Program-made: the position numbers and the translations under genes
Part shown: piece after piece, positions 50,468-60,429 of the stretch
Numbering within the stretch: the stretch's first letter is position 1
Layout of the letters: each line of letters begins with the position of its first letter
Notes under the pieces: generated by a model
Told to the model about the DNA's origin: nothing
The model's input: the letters and a program-made list of their open reading frames with translations, nothing else
Databases searched by the model: none
Assembly: GCF_001905905.1 (NCBI RefSeq)
Contig: NZ_LIVT01000005.1
Coordinates: 62,001 to 126,000, forward strand
Reading direction: 5' to 3'
Source of the DNA: Streptomyces sp. CB02366
GTDB lineage: Bacteria > Actinomycetota > Actinomycetes > Streptomycetales > Streptomycetaceae
Length of the DNA: 64,000 bases

Positions 50468-51238
50468 ATGACGATGGGTACGGTGCAGGGCGCGGGAGTG
50501 GTGGTCACCGGGGCCGGAGGCGGCATCGGCGCCGCACTGGCCCGCAGGTTCGCCGCGGGGGGAGCGCGGGTCGTCGTCAACGACCTGGACCCCGCGCGGA
50601 TCGAGCCGCTCGCGAAGGAGATCGGCGGCCTCGCCGTCGCCGGGGACGCCTCGGGCATCGTGAACGCGGCCCGTGAGGCGCTCGGCGGCACGGTGGACGT
50701 CTACTGCGCCAACGCGGGCCTCGCCTCCCCCGGCGACGCGTTCGCCGACGAGGAGGTCTGGGCCGCCGCCTGGGACGTCAACGTGATGGCCCACGTCCGC
50801 GCGGCCAGGGCGCTCCTGCCGGACTGGCTGGAGCGCGGCGGCGGGCGGTTCGTCACCACCGCCTCCGCCGCCGGACTGCTGACGATGATCGGCGCGGCCC
50901 CCTACAGCGTCACCAAGCACGGGGCGGTGGCCTTCGCGGAATGGCTCTCCCTCACCTACCGCCACCGGGGGGTCAAGGTCCACGCGATCTGCCCGCAGGG
51001 CGTGCGCACCGACATGCTCACCGCCGCCGGCTCGGCCGGCGAACTGGTCCTCGCCCCCGGCGCGATCGAGCCGGACGCCGTCGCGGACGCCCTGTTCGCG
51101 GCGATGGACGAGGACCGCTTCCTGGTCCTGCCCCATCCGGAGGTGGCCGACTACTACCGGGCGCGCGCCGCCGACCCCGACCGGTGGATGGGCGGCATGA
51201 ACAGGCTCCAGCGGAAGTGGGAGGCGAGCGGGGCATGA
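50468..51238 (+). CDS. SDR family oxidoreductase
   Basis: The 256-residue protein has the Rossmann motif VVTGAGGGIGAALARRF, NAG in YCANAGLA, the catalytic Ser in TTASAAG and YSVTK with catalytic Tyr and Lys. It is a classical short-chain dehydrogenase, probably acting on a hydroxyacyl-CoA or related alcohol given the adjacent ligase. The stop overlaps the ATG of the acyl-CoA ligase (ATGA), so the two are coupled. Confidence 0.93.
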   Translation: MTMGTVQGAGVVVTGAGGGIGAALARRFAAGGARVVVNDLDPARIEPLAKEIGGLAVAGDASGIVNAAREALGGTVDVYCANAGLASPGDAFADEEVWAAAWDVNVMAHVRAARALLPDWLERGGGRFVTTASAAGLLTMIGAAPYSVTKHGAVAFAEWLSLTYRHRGVKVHAICPQGVRTDMLTAAGSAGELVLAPGAIEPDAVADALFAAMDEDRFLVLPHPEVADYYRARAADPDRWMGGMNRLQRKWEASGA

Positions 51239-53004
51239 GCGACCCGACGCGCCCCGGCCCCGCGCCCGCCGCCGGAACACCGGCCCCGGGCGCCCCGAGC
51301 CCCGGCGCCGGGGCCCCGGCCCCCGGCGCCGGCCGCCCGGCCGCTTCGATCTACGCCGCCCGGCCCTGGCTGGCCCTGCTCAGCGAGGCCCAGCGCGCCC
51401 CCGTCGCTCCGCCCCCGAGCGTGCTGCACTCCTGGCGGGACGCGGTGGACCGGGCCCCGGACCGCACCGCCCTCGCCTACTTCGACGGCCGCCTCGACTA
51501 CCGCGAGACCGACCGGCTGTCCGACTCGGTGGCCGGGTACCTCGCCGCCCGGGGGCTGCGACGCGGCGACCGGGTCGCGATCATGCTCCAGAACAGCCCG
51601 CACTTCGTCCTCGCGCTGCTCGGCGCGTGGAAGGCGGGCGCGACCGTCGTCCCGCTCAACCCGATGTACAAGGCCGGCGAGGTCGGCCACGTCCTCGCCG
51701 ACGCCGGGGTCACCGCGCTGGTCTGCTCGGACCGGGCGTGGGAGGCGTACCTGCGGGAGACCGCGGCGGCGGCCCCGTGCCTCCGGATCGCGCTCACCGC
51801 CTGCGAGCTGGACCTCCAGAGCGTGAACGACCCCCGCGTCCTCGGCTTCGAACGGCTCCCCGCCCCCGGCCCCGACGACCTCGCGGACGACCTGCTGGCC
51901 GTCGCCCGCGCCGGCCGCCCCGCCCCCGCGGACCCCGCTCCCACCGCCGCCGACACCGCGCTGATCAGCTACACCTCCGGCACCAGCGGCGTCCCCAAGG
52001 GCGCGATGAACACCCACGGGAACATCACGGTCAACGCCGAACGCCAGCGCACCGGCCACCCGATCGCGGAGGGCTCCGCCTACTTCGCGCTCGCCCCGCT
52101 CTTCCACATCACCGGGATGGTCTGCCAGTTCGCCGCCTGCGTCGCCAACGCGGGCACGCTCGTCCTCGCCCACCGTTTCGAGGCGGGCGTGGTGCTGGAG
52201 GCGTTCGCCGTCCACCGCCCCGCCTACACCGTCGGCCCGTCCACCGCCTTCATGGCGCTGGCCGCGCACCCGGACGCCACCCCGGACCACTTCGCCTCGT
52301 TCCGGGTGATCTCCTCCGGCGGCGCGCCGCTGCCGCCCGCCCTGGTGGAGAGGTTCCGCGCGGGGTTCGGCCCGTACCTCCGCAACGGCTACGGACTCAC
52401 CGAGTGCACCGCCCCCTGCGCCTCGGTCCCGCCCGAGCACGAGGCCCCCGTGGACCCGGTCTCGGGCACCCTCTCGGTCGGCGTCCCCGGCCCGGACACC
52501 GTCGTACGCATCCTGGACGAGGAGGGGCGCGAGGTCCCCTTCGGGGAGCAGGGGGAGATCGCGGTGCGCGGCCCGCAGGTCGTCCCCGGCTACTGGAACC
52601 TCCCCGGGGCCACCGCCGTCGCCTTCCCGGACGGCGAGCTGCGCACCGGCGACATCGGCTTCATGGACGCGGCGGGCTGGCTGTACGTCGTGGACCGGAA
52701 GAAGGACATGATCAACGCCTCCGGGTTCAAGGTGTGGCCGCGCGAGGTCGAGGACGTCCTCCACACCCATCCGGCGGTGCGCGAGGCGGCCGTCGTGGGC
52801 GTGCCCGACGCCTACCGGGGGGAGACCGTCCGGGCGTACGTGAGCCTGCGGCCGGGCGCGTCCGCGGAGCCCGGCGAACTGCGCGCGTACTGCGAGGAAC
52901 GGCTCGCCGCGTACAAGTACCCGCGCGAGGTGCGGATCCTGAGCGAGCTGCCGAAGACCGCGAGTGGGAAGATCCTCAGGCGGGAACTGCGTTCCCCCCG
53001 TTAG
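51235..53004 (+). CDS. acyl-CoA synthetase (AMP-forming, class I adenylate-forming)
   Basis: The 589-residue protein begins with about 35 Pro/Ala/Gly-rich residues, then the ANL fold: A3 P-loop SYTSGTSGVPKGAMNTHGN, A5 NGYGLTECTAP, A7 GELRTGDIGF and A10 PKTASGKILRREL with the catalytic Lys. It activates a carboxylic acid as acyl-adenylate and transfers it to CoA. It is coupled to the SDR gene, and a TetR gene follows on the same strand 49 bases later. Confidence 0.94.
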   Translation: MSDPTRPGPAPAAGTPAPGAPSPGAGAPAPGAGRPAASIYAARPWLALLSEAQRAPVAPPPSVLHSWRDAVDRAPDRTALAYFDGRLDYRETDRLSDSVAGYLAARGLRRGDRVAIMLQNSPHFVLALLGAWKAGATVVPLNPMYKAGEVGHVLADAGVTALVCSDRAWEAYLRETAAAAPCLRIALTACELDLQSVNDPRVLGFERLPAPGPDDLADDLLAVARAGRPAPADPAPTAADTALISYTSGTSGVPKGAMNTHGNITVNAERQRTGHPIAEGSAYFALAPLFHITGMVCQFAACVANAGTLVLAHRFEAGVVLEAFAVHRPAYTVGPSTAFMALAAHPDATPDHFASFRVISSGGAPLPPALVERFRAGFGPYLRNGYGLTECTAPCASVPPEHEAPVDPVSGTLSVGVPGPDTVVRILDEEGREVPFGEQGEIAVRGPQVVPGYWNLPGATAVAFPDGELRTGDIGFMDAAGWLYVVDRKKDMINASGFKVWPREVEDVLHTHPAVREAAVVGVPDAYRGETVRAYVSLRPGASAEPGELRAYCEERLAAYKYPREVRILSELPKTASGKILRRELRSPR

Positions 53005-53053
53005 AACAGCGTCGGAACCGCCCACGCACGGTACGAAAGGAAGGTGGCGGCTC

Positions 53054-53647
53054 ATGTCCAAGGCGACGGACCAGAACGGCACTCCCGTCCCTCAGAGACT
53101 GCTGGCCGCCGCCACCCGGCTCTTCGCCGAGCGCGGGTACGACCGCACCTCGGTCCAGGAGATCGTCGAGGCGGCGGGCGTCACCAAGGGGGCGCTCTAC
53201 CACTACTTCGGCTCCAAGGAGGACCTGCTCCAGGAGGTCTACGCCCGGGTGCTGCGGCTCCAGCAGGAGCGCCTGGACGCCTTCGCGAACGCCGAGGCCC
53301 CCGTCGAGGAGCGGCTGCGGGACGCGGCGGCCGACGTGGTGGTCACGACCATCGACAACCTGGACGACGCGTCGATCTTCTTCCGTTCCATGCACCACCT
53401 GAGCCCGGAGAAGAACAAGCAGGTACGGGTCGAGCGACGCCGCTACCACGAGCGCTTCCGGGCCCTGATCGAGGAGGGCCAGCGCAGCGGGGTCTTCTCC
53501 TCCGCCACCCCCGCCGACCTGGTCGTCGACTACCACTTCGGCTCCGTCCACCACCTCTCCACCTGGTACCGCCCGGACGGTCCGCTCAGCCGCCAGGAGG
53601 TCGCCGACCATCTCGCCGACCTGCTGCTGCGGGCCCTGCGCCCGTAG
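53054..53647 (+). CDS. TetR family regulator of acyl-CoA metabolism
   Basis: The 197-residue protein has a TetR helix-turn-helix (AATRLFAERGYDRTSVQEIV, AAGVTKGALYHYFGSKEDLL) and a TetR_C ligand domain of the acyl-CoA-responsive type. ATG 53054. It follows the SDR/ligase genes and probably controls them through 50422-50438, and the divergent-side acyl-CoA dehydrogenase/phosphotransferase unit through 57774-57786. Confidence 0.92.
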   Translation: MSKATDQNGTPVPQRLLAAATRLFAERGYDRTSVQEIVEAAGVTKGALYHYFGSKEDLLQEVYARVLRLQQERLDAFANAEAPVEERLRDAAADVVVTTIDNLDDASIFFRSMHHLSPEKNKQVRVERRRYHERFRALIEEGQRSGVFSSATPADLVVDYHFGSVHHLSTWYRPDGPLSRQEVADHLADLLLRALRP

Positions 53648-54010
53648 CGCGGGGCCGCCGCGCCCCCCGTGACGCACCGCTCCGGAGCGGCGCCCGGGCC
53701 GTCCGCCCCCGGGGCCCCGCGCCGTCCACTGGCCCGCTCCGCCGACCGGGGCGAGCCTGGATGTATGACGTATACGCCCCCTCCCGGTGAGGCCCCGCGG
53801 TTCACGGGTTCGCCTCTGTTCGTTAATAGAACGGCTATGTCCGGTTTCCGCTCTTGACGGAGCACGGTCATTTACCTGAGCATCGGTCACGCATCGCGCA
53901 CCTCCGGGCCCCCTTCTCGGGGCCCATGCTCCAGGACCCGGCCGCCCCACCGCGCGGCCGGGGACCCCCCGCACGTTCCGTCAGTCCCCAACGGAATCCG
54001 GAGCCCGTGA
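53648..54010. other. intergenic region upstream of M28 peptidase
   Basis: This 363-base gap contains the small palindrome CCGCTCCGGAGCGG (53677-53690), perhaps part of a terminator for tetR, and a TTGACG (53856-53861) that could be a -35 for the peptidase; no good -10 follows. No small gene is seen. Confidence 0.4.
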
Positions 54011-55345
54011 ATGAGACCGAACCGTTTCGCCCTGCGCAGATCCCCGGCGGCCGTCGCGGCCGTGGCCCTCGCCGTCGCCCTCGGGGCCGGCGTGCCGGCC
54101 GCCCACGCGGACGCGGCGGGGGCGGCGAAGGCCGCCGTCGCCGCCCCCGACATCCCCGTGGCCAACGTCAAGGCCCACCTGTCGCAGCTCTCGACGATCG
54201 CCGCGAACAACGGCGGCAACCGCGCCCACGGCCGCCCCGGCTACAAGGCGTCCGTGGACTACGTGAAGGCCAAGCTCGACGCGGCCGGATACACCACCAC
54301 GCTCCAGCAGTTCACCTCCGGCGGGGCCACCGGATACAACCTCATAGCCGACTGGCCCGGCGGCGACCCGAGCAAGGTCCTGATGGCCGGGGCCCACCTC
54401 GACTCGGTCTCCTCCGGCGCCGGGATCAACGACAACGGTTCCGGCTCGGCCGCCGTGCTGGAGACCGCCCTCGCCGTCTCCCGTGCCGGGTACCAGCCCG
54501 ACAAGCACCTGCGGTTCGCCTGGTGGGGCGCAGAGGAGCTGGGCCTGATCGGCTCGAAGTACTACGTCAACAACCTGCCGTCCGCCGAGCGTTCCAAGCT
54601 CGCCGGCTACCTCAACTTCGACATGATCGGCTCGCCCAACCCCGGCTACTTCGTCTACGACGACGACCCGGTCATCGAGAAGACCTTCAAGGACTACTTC
54701 GCCGGCCTCTCGGTCCCCACGGAGATCGAGACCGAGGGCGACGGCCGCTCCGACCACGCCCCGTTCAAGAACATCGGCGTCCCGGTCGGCGGCCTCTTCA
54801 CCGGCGCCGGCTACACCAAGTCGGCCGCCCAGGCGCAGAAGTGGGGCGGGACGGCCGGGCAGGCCTTCGACCGCTGCTACCACTCCTCCTGCGACAACCT
54901 GAGCAACATCAACGACACCGCCCTGGACCGCAACAGCGACGCCGCCGCGCACGCGATCTGGACGCTGTCCGCCGGCTCCACCGGCGAACCGCCCACCGGC
55001 ACCGTCTTCTCCAACGACGCCGACGTCGCCGTCCCGGACGCCGGGGCGGCCGTGACCTCCTCGGTCGCGGTCACCGGCCGGACGGGCAACGCCCCGGCCG
55101 CGCTCTCGGTCGGCGTCGACATCAAGCACACCTACCGGGGCGACCTGGTCGTCGACCTGATCGCCCCGGACGGCAGCGCGTACCGGCTGAAGAACTCCAG
55201 CAGCGGCGACTCGGCGGACAACGTCATCGCGACGTACACGGTCAACGCCTCCGGCGAGACGGCCAACGGGACCTGGAAGCTCCGCGTCCAGGACATCGCC
55301 CGCCAGGACACCGGCTACATCGACAGCTGGAAGCTCACCTTCTGA
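54011..55345 (+). CDS. secreted M28 aminopeptidase with C-terminal P/Homo B domain
   Basis: The 444-residue precursor has a signal peptide (residues 1-33, RSPAAVAAVALAVALG). The M28 domain resembles the S. griseus aminopeptidase, with zinc and catalytic residues His129 (GAHLDSV), Asp141 (INDNGSG), Glu175-Glu176 (WGAEELGL), Asp204 (NFDMIG) and a late His in RSDHAPF. A P-type convertase domain occupies about 330-444 (HTYRGDLVVDLIAPDGS, GTWKLRVQD). It removes N-terminal residues outside the cell. ATG 54011 follows GGAG. A 20-bp terminator is downstream. Confidence 0.94.
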   Translation: MRPNRFALRRSPAAVAAVALAVALGAGVPAAHADAAGAAKAAVAAPDIPVANVKAHLSQLSTIAANNGGNRAHGRPGYKASVDYVKAKLDAAGYTTTLQQFTSGGATGYNLIADWPGGDPSKVLMAGAHLDSVSSGAGINDNGSGSAAVLETALAVSRAGYQPDKHLRFAWWGAEELGLIGSKYYVNNLPSAERSKLAGYLNFDMIGSPNPGYFVYDDDPVIEKTFKDYFAGLSVPTEIETEGDGRSDHAPFKNIGVPVGGLFTGAGYTKSAAQAQKWGGTAGQAFDRCYHSSCDNLSNINDTALDRNSDAAAHAIWTLSAGSTGEPPTGTVFSNDADVAVPDAGAAVTSSVAVTGRTGNAPAALSVGVDIKHTYRGDLVVDLIAPDGSAYRLKNSSSGDSADNVIATYTVNASGETANGTWKLRVQDIARQDTGYIDSWKLTF

Positions 55346-55422
55346 CCGCCGGTCCCACCGGCCCGGGGCCACCGGTCCAGGGCCCACCGGGCGGCGGCCC
55401 CGCCCTCCGGACCCCGTGCGAG

Positions 55423-55468
55423 CGCCGCGGCCCCTTCCCGAGCACCGCCTCGGGAAGGGGCCGCGGCG
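55423..55468. terminator. very strong bidirectional terminator
   Basis: A perfect 20-bp stem (55423-55442 with 55449-55468) and a 6-base loop separate the convergent M28 peptidase and acyl-CoA dehydrogenase genes. Confidence 0.9.
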
Positions 55469-55475
55469 GCGTCCG

Positions 55476-56690
<1,215 letters not shown>

Positions 56691-56693
56691 GGG

Positions 56694-57716
56694 TCAGCCT
56701 TCCTGGAGGGTGGTGCGGCCGTGCTCGATGAAGACGGGGACGAGGTCGCCGATCCGGTCGAAGCCCGCGCCGACGGTCTGGCCGAGGGTGTAGCGGTAGT
56801 GGATGCCCTCCAGGATCACGGCGAGCTTGAACCACGCGAACGCCGTGTACCAGGAGATGGCGGAGGCGTCCCGGCCGGACCGGGCGGCGTAGCGCTCGAT
56901 CAGCTCGGCGGGGGAGGGGTGCCCGGGGGCCCCGCTGGTGGTGGAGACGGGCGACCTCGGCAGCCCGAGGTCGGAGCTGTACATCACGAGCAGGCCGAGG
57001 TCGGTCAGCGGGTCGCCGAGCGTGGACATCTCCCAGTCGAGGACGGCCCTGATGCGGTCGTCCGGGCCGAGCAGCACGTTGTCCAGCCGGTAGTCGCCGT
57101 GGACGACGGTGGGCGCGGGGGAGGCGGGCAGGGCCCGGCCGAGGGCGGCGTGCAGCTCGTCGATGCCCGCCAGCTCGCGGTTGCGGGAGGCGTCCAGCTG
57201 CTTGCCCCACCGCCGCAACTGCCGGTCCAGGAAGCCCTCCGGCCGCCCGAAGTCCCCGAGCCCCACCGCTTCCGGGCCCACGGCGTGCAGGTCCACCAGG
57301 GTGTCGACGAGTCCGAGGACCGCCGCCCGGGTGCGCTCGGGGCCCAACGGGGCGAGCTGGGCGGCCGTGCGGTACGGGGTGCCCTCGACGTACTCCATCA
57401 CGTAGAACGGCGCGCCGAGCACCGCGTCGTCCTCGCAGAGCAGCAGCGGCTCCGGCACGGGCACGGCGGTGGGGTGCAGGCCGCTGATCACGCGGTACTC
57501 GCGCCCCATGTCGTGCGCGGTGGCCAGCACGTGGCCGAGCGGCGGCCTGCGCACCACCCACTGCCCCGTCCCGTCGCCGACGACGTACGTGAGGTTGGAG
57601 CGGCCGCCCTCGATCAGCCGCGCTTCGAGGGGTCCGCTCACCAGCCCCGGCCGCTCGCGGTCGAGACGGGCCCGCAGCGCCACGGGGTCGAGACCTGGCG
57701 GGGGGACTGGGCTCAT
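56694..57716 (-). CDS. phosphotransferase, APH-like (ACAD10/11-type kinase partner)
   Basis: The 340-residue protein has an aminoglycoside-phosphotransferase-like kinase fold: TVVHGDYRLDNVLLGPDDRI with the catalytic Asp and LDWEMSTLGDPLTDLG with the metal Asp. Together with the acyl-CoA dehydrogenase it resembles the two halves of ACAD10/ACAD11, which phosphorylate and eliminate 4-hydroxyacyl-CoA. That role is inferred from pairing. ATG 57716. An inverted copy of the TetR operator lies 58-70 bases upstream. Confidence 0.88.
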   Translation of the reverse strand: MSPVPPPGLDPVALRARLDRERPGLVSGPLEARLIEGGRSNLTYVVGDGTGQWVVRRPPLGHVLATAHDMGREYRVISGLHPTAVPVPEPLLLCEDDAVLGAPFYVMEYVEGTPYRTAAQLAPLGPERTRAAVLGLVDTLVDLHAVGPEAVGLGDFGRPEGFLDRQLRRWGKQLDASRNRELAGIDELHAALGRALPASPAPTVVHGDYRLDNVLLGPDDRIRAVLDWEMSTLGDPLTDLGLLVMYSSDLGLPRSPVSTTSGAPGHPSPAELIERYAARSGRDASAISWYTAFAWFKLAVILEGIHYRYTLGQTVGAGFDRIGDLVPVFIEHGRTTLQEG

Positions 57717-57773
57717 GGGGCGTACCTCCGGGCGACGGAACGAGGGGCGGGACGGACGGAGACCATGATGCCG

Positions 57774-57786
57774 ACCAGTCGGTATG
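57774..57786. promoter_or_regulatory. shared TetR operator upstream of kinase/acyl-CoA dehydrogenase operon
   Basis: ACCAGTCGGTATG is the exact reverse complement of the 13-mer at 50422-50434. In its minus-strand sense it stands in front of the gene at 57716, as the other copy stands in front of the SDR gene. Confidence 0.65.
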
Positions 57787-57939
57787 CCGTCCAGTGCCTT
57801 CCGTGATCGGGCCGTCCCGCAGGCCGGCCGGGGCACGCGGCCGAGCCTCCGCGCGCTCTGCGGCCACCGGCGGCCACCGGTGGCCGTACCGGCGGCGCTC
57901 CGAGTTGCGGCGCCCCCGGCCTGCGCGGAAGGTCGGAGG

Positions 57940-58875
57940 ATGAAGGCGATCAGCTACAGCGCGTACGGCTCCGCGGACGTCCTGGAGTACGGCGAGCGGC
58001 CCGACCCCAAGGTCGGCCCCGACTCCGTCCTGGTGAAGGTGCGGGCCGCCGCCGTCAACCCGGTCGACTGGAAGGCCCGCGAGGGCTACCTGCAAGGGGC
58101 GCTCGACGCCGTCTTCCCGGTGGTCCCCGGCTGGGACGTCTCCGGCGTCGTCGTGCAACCGGGCGTCGCCGTGGACGAGTTCGCGGTGGGCGACGAGGTC
58201 ATCGGCTACGTACGGGAGGACTTCCTCTCGCGCGGCACGTTCGCCCAGTACGTCGCCGCCCCCGTGCGCACCCTGGCCCGCAAGCCGCTGAGCCTGAGCT
58301 TCGAGGAGGCGGCCGGCCTGCCGTTGGCCGGGCTGACCGCGTACCAGGTGCTGCACCGCGTCCTGAAGATCCGCGAGGGCGACACCGTCCTGGTCCACGC
58401 GGCGGCCGGCGGGGTCGGATCGCTCGCCGTCCAGATCGCCCGGCACACCGGCTGCCGGGTCGTCGGCACCGCGAGCCCCCGCAACCACGACCACCTGCGC
58501 AGCCTCGGCGCGGAGCCGGTGGAGTACGGCGAGGGCCTGGTCGAACGCCTGCGGGAACTGGTTCCCGAGGGCTTCGACGCCTCCTTCGACACGGTGGGCG
58601 GCGACGCCCTGCGGGCCTCCGCCGAGACTCTCGCCCCGGGCGGCCGGCTCGCCTCCATCGCCGACGAGGAGGTCTTCTCCTACGGCGGGCGCTACGCCTT
58701 CGTGCGCCCCGACGCGGACGACCTGACCCAGGTCGCGGAGCTGGCCGAGCGGGGCATCGTCACCGTCCACGTGGACCGGGTGTTCCCGCTGGAGGAGGCC
58801 GCCGAGGCCCACCGCCTCAACCAGGAGGGGCGCACCCGCGGCAAGATCGTGGTGACGGTGGACTGGGACGGCTGA
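57940..58875 (+). CDS. NADP-dependent quinone oxidoreductase-like MDR enzyme
   Basis: The 311-residue zinc-free MDR protein starts MKAISYSAYGSADVLEYGER and contains NPVDWKAREG, GLPLAGLTAYQVL and the NADPH loop VHAAAGGVGSLAVQIARH. It resembles zeta-crystallin-type quinone reductases. ATG 57940 is preceded by GGAAGG and GGAGG. It is divergent from the kinase/dehydrogenase operon, so the operator at 57774-57786 may also affect it. Confidence 0.92.
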   Translation: MKAISYSAYGSADVLEYGERPDPKVGPDSVLVKVRAAAVNPVDWKAREGYLQGALDAVFPVVPGWDVSGVVVQPGVAVDEFAVGDEVIGYVREDFLSRGTFAQYVAAPVRTLARKPLSLSFEEAAGLPLAGLTAYQVLHRVLKIREGDTVLVHAAAGGVGSLAVQIARHTGCRVVGTASPRNHDHLRSLGAEPVEYGEGLVERLRELVPEGFDASFDTVGGDALRASAETLAPGGRLASIADEEVFSYGGRYAFVRPDADDLTQVAELAERGIVTVHVDRVFPLEEAAEAHRLNQEGRTRGKIVVTVDWDG

Positions 58876-58899
58876 GGGCGGAGCGCGGCGGGGCCGCGC

Positions 58900-59211
58900 T
58901 CAGAAGACCATCGCCGCCGCGAACACCGCCAGCGCCACCGTGCACAGCGCGGCCGTCAGCGCCCCGCGCGGCGCGAGCGGCCGGGGGCGCGCCACCCCCA
59001 GCGCCACCACCCGGCGGTGGGCCGTCAGCAGGAACCCCAGCCAGGCCAGCGCGCTCAGCGCCACCGCGACCAGCGTGCCCGGGGCCGCCCCGCTGTGCAG
59101 CGCCTGCCGTACGGCGAGCAGCGCGACGACCGTGGCGGAGAGCGTGGTCCGCCGCCAGGCCAGCCGCGTCCGCTCGGGCTGCAGTCCGGGATCCCGGCCC
59201 GGCGCCGTCAC
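58900..59211 (-). CDS. DUF202 family membrane protein
   Basis: The 103-residue protein has LQPERTRLAWRRTTLSATVV at its N-terminus, the DUF202 pattern, and three membrane helices. Its GTG start overlaps the stop of the upstream gene by four bases (59208-59211), so the two DUF202 proteins are coupled and may form a complex. Function is unknown. Confidence 0.88.
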   Translation of the reverse strand: MTAPGRDPGLQPERTRLAWRRTTLSATVVALLAVRQALHSGAAPGTLVAVALSALAWLGFLLTAHRRVVALGVARPRPLAPRGALTAALCTVALAVFAAAMVF

Positions 59212-59603
59212 CCGCCCTCCCAGCCGAAGAGGACCACCACCACCATCGCCACGGCCACGACGGCGACCACGAGGCCCAGCAGGGTCGGGAACCGGGACAC
59301 CGGCAGGTCACCGCCCCGCCGCATCGCCCGCTCGCACCGCACCCAGTGGTTGACCGCCCGCAGCGCGCAGAGCACTCCGGCGGCCAGCAGCCCGAGCGCC
59401 AGCCCGGCCCGGACGCCCCATGCCAGCTCCGGCAGGAACTGGTCGACGGCGAACCCGCCGCCGATCAGCGCCAGCGCCGTCCGGATCCAGGCGAGGAACG
59501 TGCGCTCGTTGGCCAGCGAGAACCGGTAGTCGGGGGTGTCCCCCTCCTCCCGGACCCGCTGCGGCGCGAACCACAGCCGTACGCTCTGCGCGATCTTGTT
59601 CAC
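59208..59603 (-). CDS. YidH-type DUF202 membrane protein
   Basis: The 131-residue protein has a charged N-terminus, FSLANERTFLAWIRTALALIGGG (split in two helices) and three membrane segments, the YidH/DUF202 form. GTG 59603. It is the first gene of a two-gene DUF202 operon. Function is unknown; similar pairs are common in actinobacteria. Confidence 0.9.
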   Translation of the reverse strand: MNKIAQSVRLWFAPQRVREEGDTPDYRFSLANERTFLAWIRTALALIGGGFAVDQFLPELAWGVRAGLALGLLAAGVLCALRAVNHWVRCERAMRRGGDLPVSRFPTLLGLVVAVVAVAMVVVVLFGWEGG

Positions 59604-59640
59604 ACCGGAAACCCTAGGCGCTGCCCCCCGGCCGGACCCG

Positions 59641-59710
59641 ACCGGGCCGGACCGCGCCCAACCGCGCCCGACTGCTTCCGACCGCGTCCGACCGGGCCGG
59701 ACCAGGTCCG
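59641..59710. repeat. seven degenerate 10-bp repeats
   Basis: Seven consecutive 10-base units of consensus ACCGSGYCCG run from 59641 to 59710 with no gap. They lie just upstream of the DUF202 operon and downstream of the NUDIX gene. The period matches one helical turn of DNA. Confidence 0.75.
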
Positions 59711-59762
59711 AGGCCGTGCCGGGGCGGGCCCGGAGGGGCCGGTGGGCCGGTACCGGGCCCCG

Positions 59763-60272
59763 TCACGCCGTCCGGGGCTCCCGCAGCCGCCGGTACGCCT
59801 CCAGGCCGTCCGGCACCCAGGGCCACTCCCCGAGCCGCCGCTCCAGCTCCGCCTCGTCGAGGAACGCGTGCCAGGCGACCTCCTCCACCTGCGGGGAGAC
59901 CGGCAGCTCGCAGCGCACCCGGTAGACGGCCGACCACCAGGTGTGCTCGCCGTCCGCGTAGAGGAACCGGAACAGCGGCTCCGGGCGGGGCAGCCCCGAG
60001 ACCCCCAGCTCCTCCTCCGCCTCGCGCAGCGCCGCCTCGTCGTACGACTCGCCCGCGCCCACGACACCGCCGACGAACATGTCGTAGTGCGAGGGGAAGA
60101 CCGGCTTCGTGTCCGTACGCCGGTGGACGAAGACCCTCCCCTCCGCGTCGCGCACCTCGATGAACACGCAGCGGTGCCGCAGCCTCCGCGCGGTCGCCTC
60201 ACCGCGCGGAGCCTGCCCGACGACCACGTCGTTCTCGTCGACGATGTCCAGAATCTCCTCGGAGGGGTCCAT
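59763..60272 (-). CDS. NUDIX hydrolase, YfcD/IPP-isomerase-like
   Basis: The 169-residue protein has a full Nudix box (GVVGAGESYDEAALREAEEE then LGV). The N-terminus ILDIVDENDVVVGQAPRGEA with HRCVFIEVRDAEGRVFVHRR resembles isopentenyl-diphosphate isomerase/YfcD-type NUDIX proteins. ATG 60272 was chosen because GGAG lies four bases upstream; ATG 60281 is an alternative. The substrate is unknown. It ends 52 bases from the 10-bp repeat array. Confidence 0.88.
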   Translation of the reverse strand: MDPSEEILDIVDENDVVVGQAPRGEATARRLRHRCVFIEVRDAEGRVFVHRRTDTKPVFPSHYDMFVGGVVGAGESYDEAALREAEEELGVSGLPRPEPLFRFLYADGEHTWWSAVYRVRCELPVSPQVEEVAWHAFLDEAELERRLGEWPWVPDGLEAYRRLREPRTA

Positions 60273-60429
60273 GCGCTCCATCCAACAGCACCAGGCCGGA
60301 CGGTTGACGTGGCCCCGGCGGATACCCAAGATCTGACGCACGGGTAACTTGAACGTCTCGCCGCCCCCCGGGGCCGACCGCCGCCGCCCGTCCTGCCCGC
60401 CCCCGAGCCTTCCCGACAGGATGGAACCC

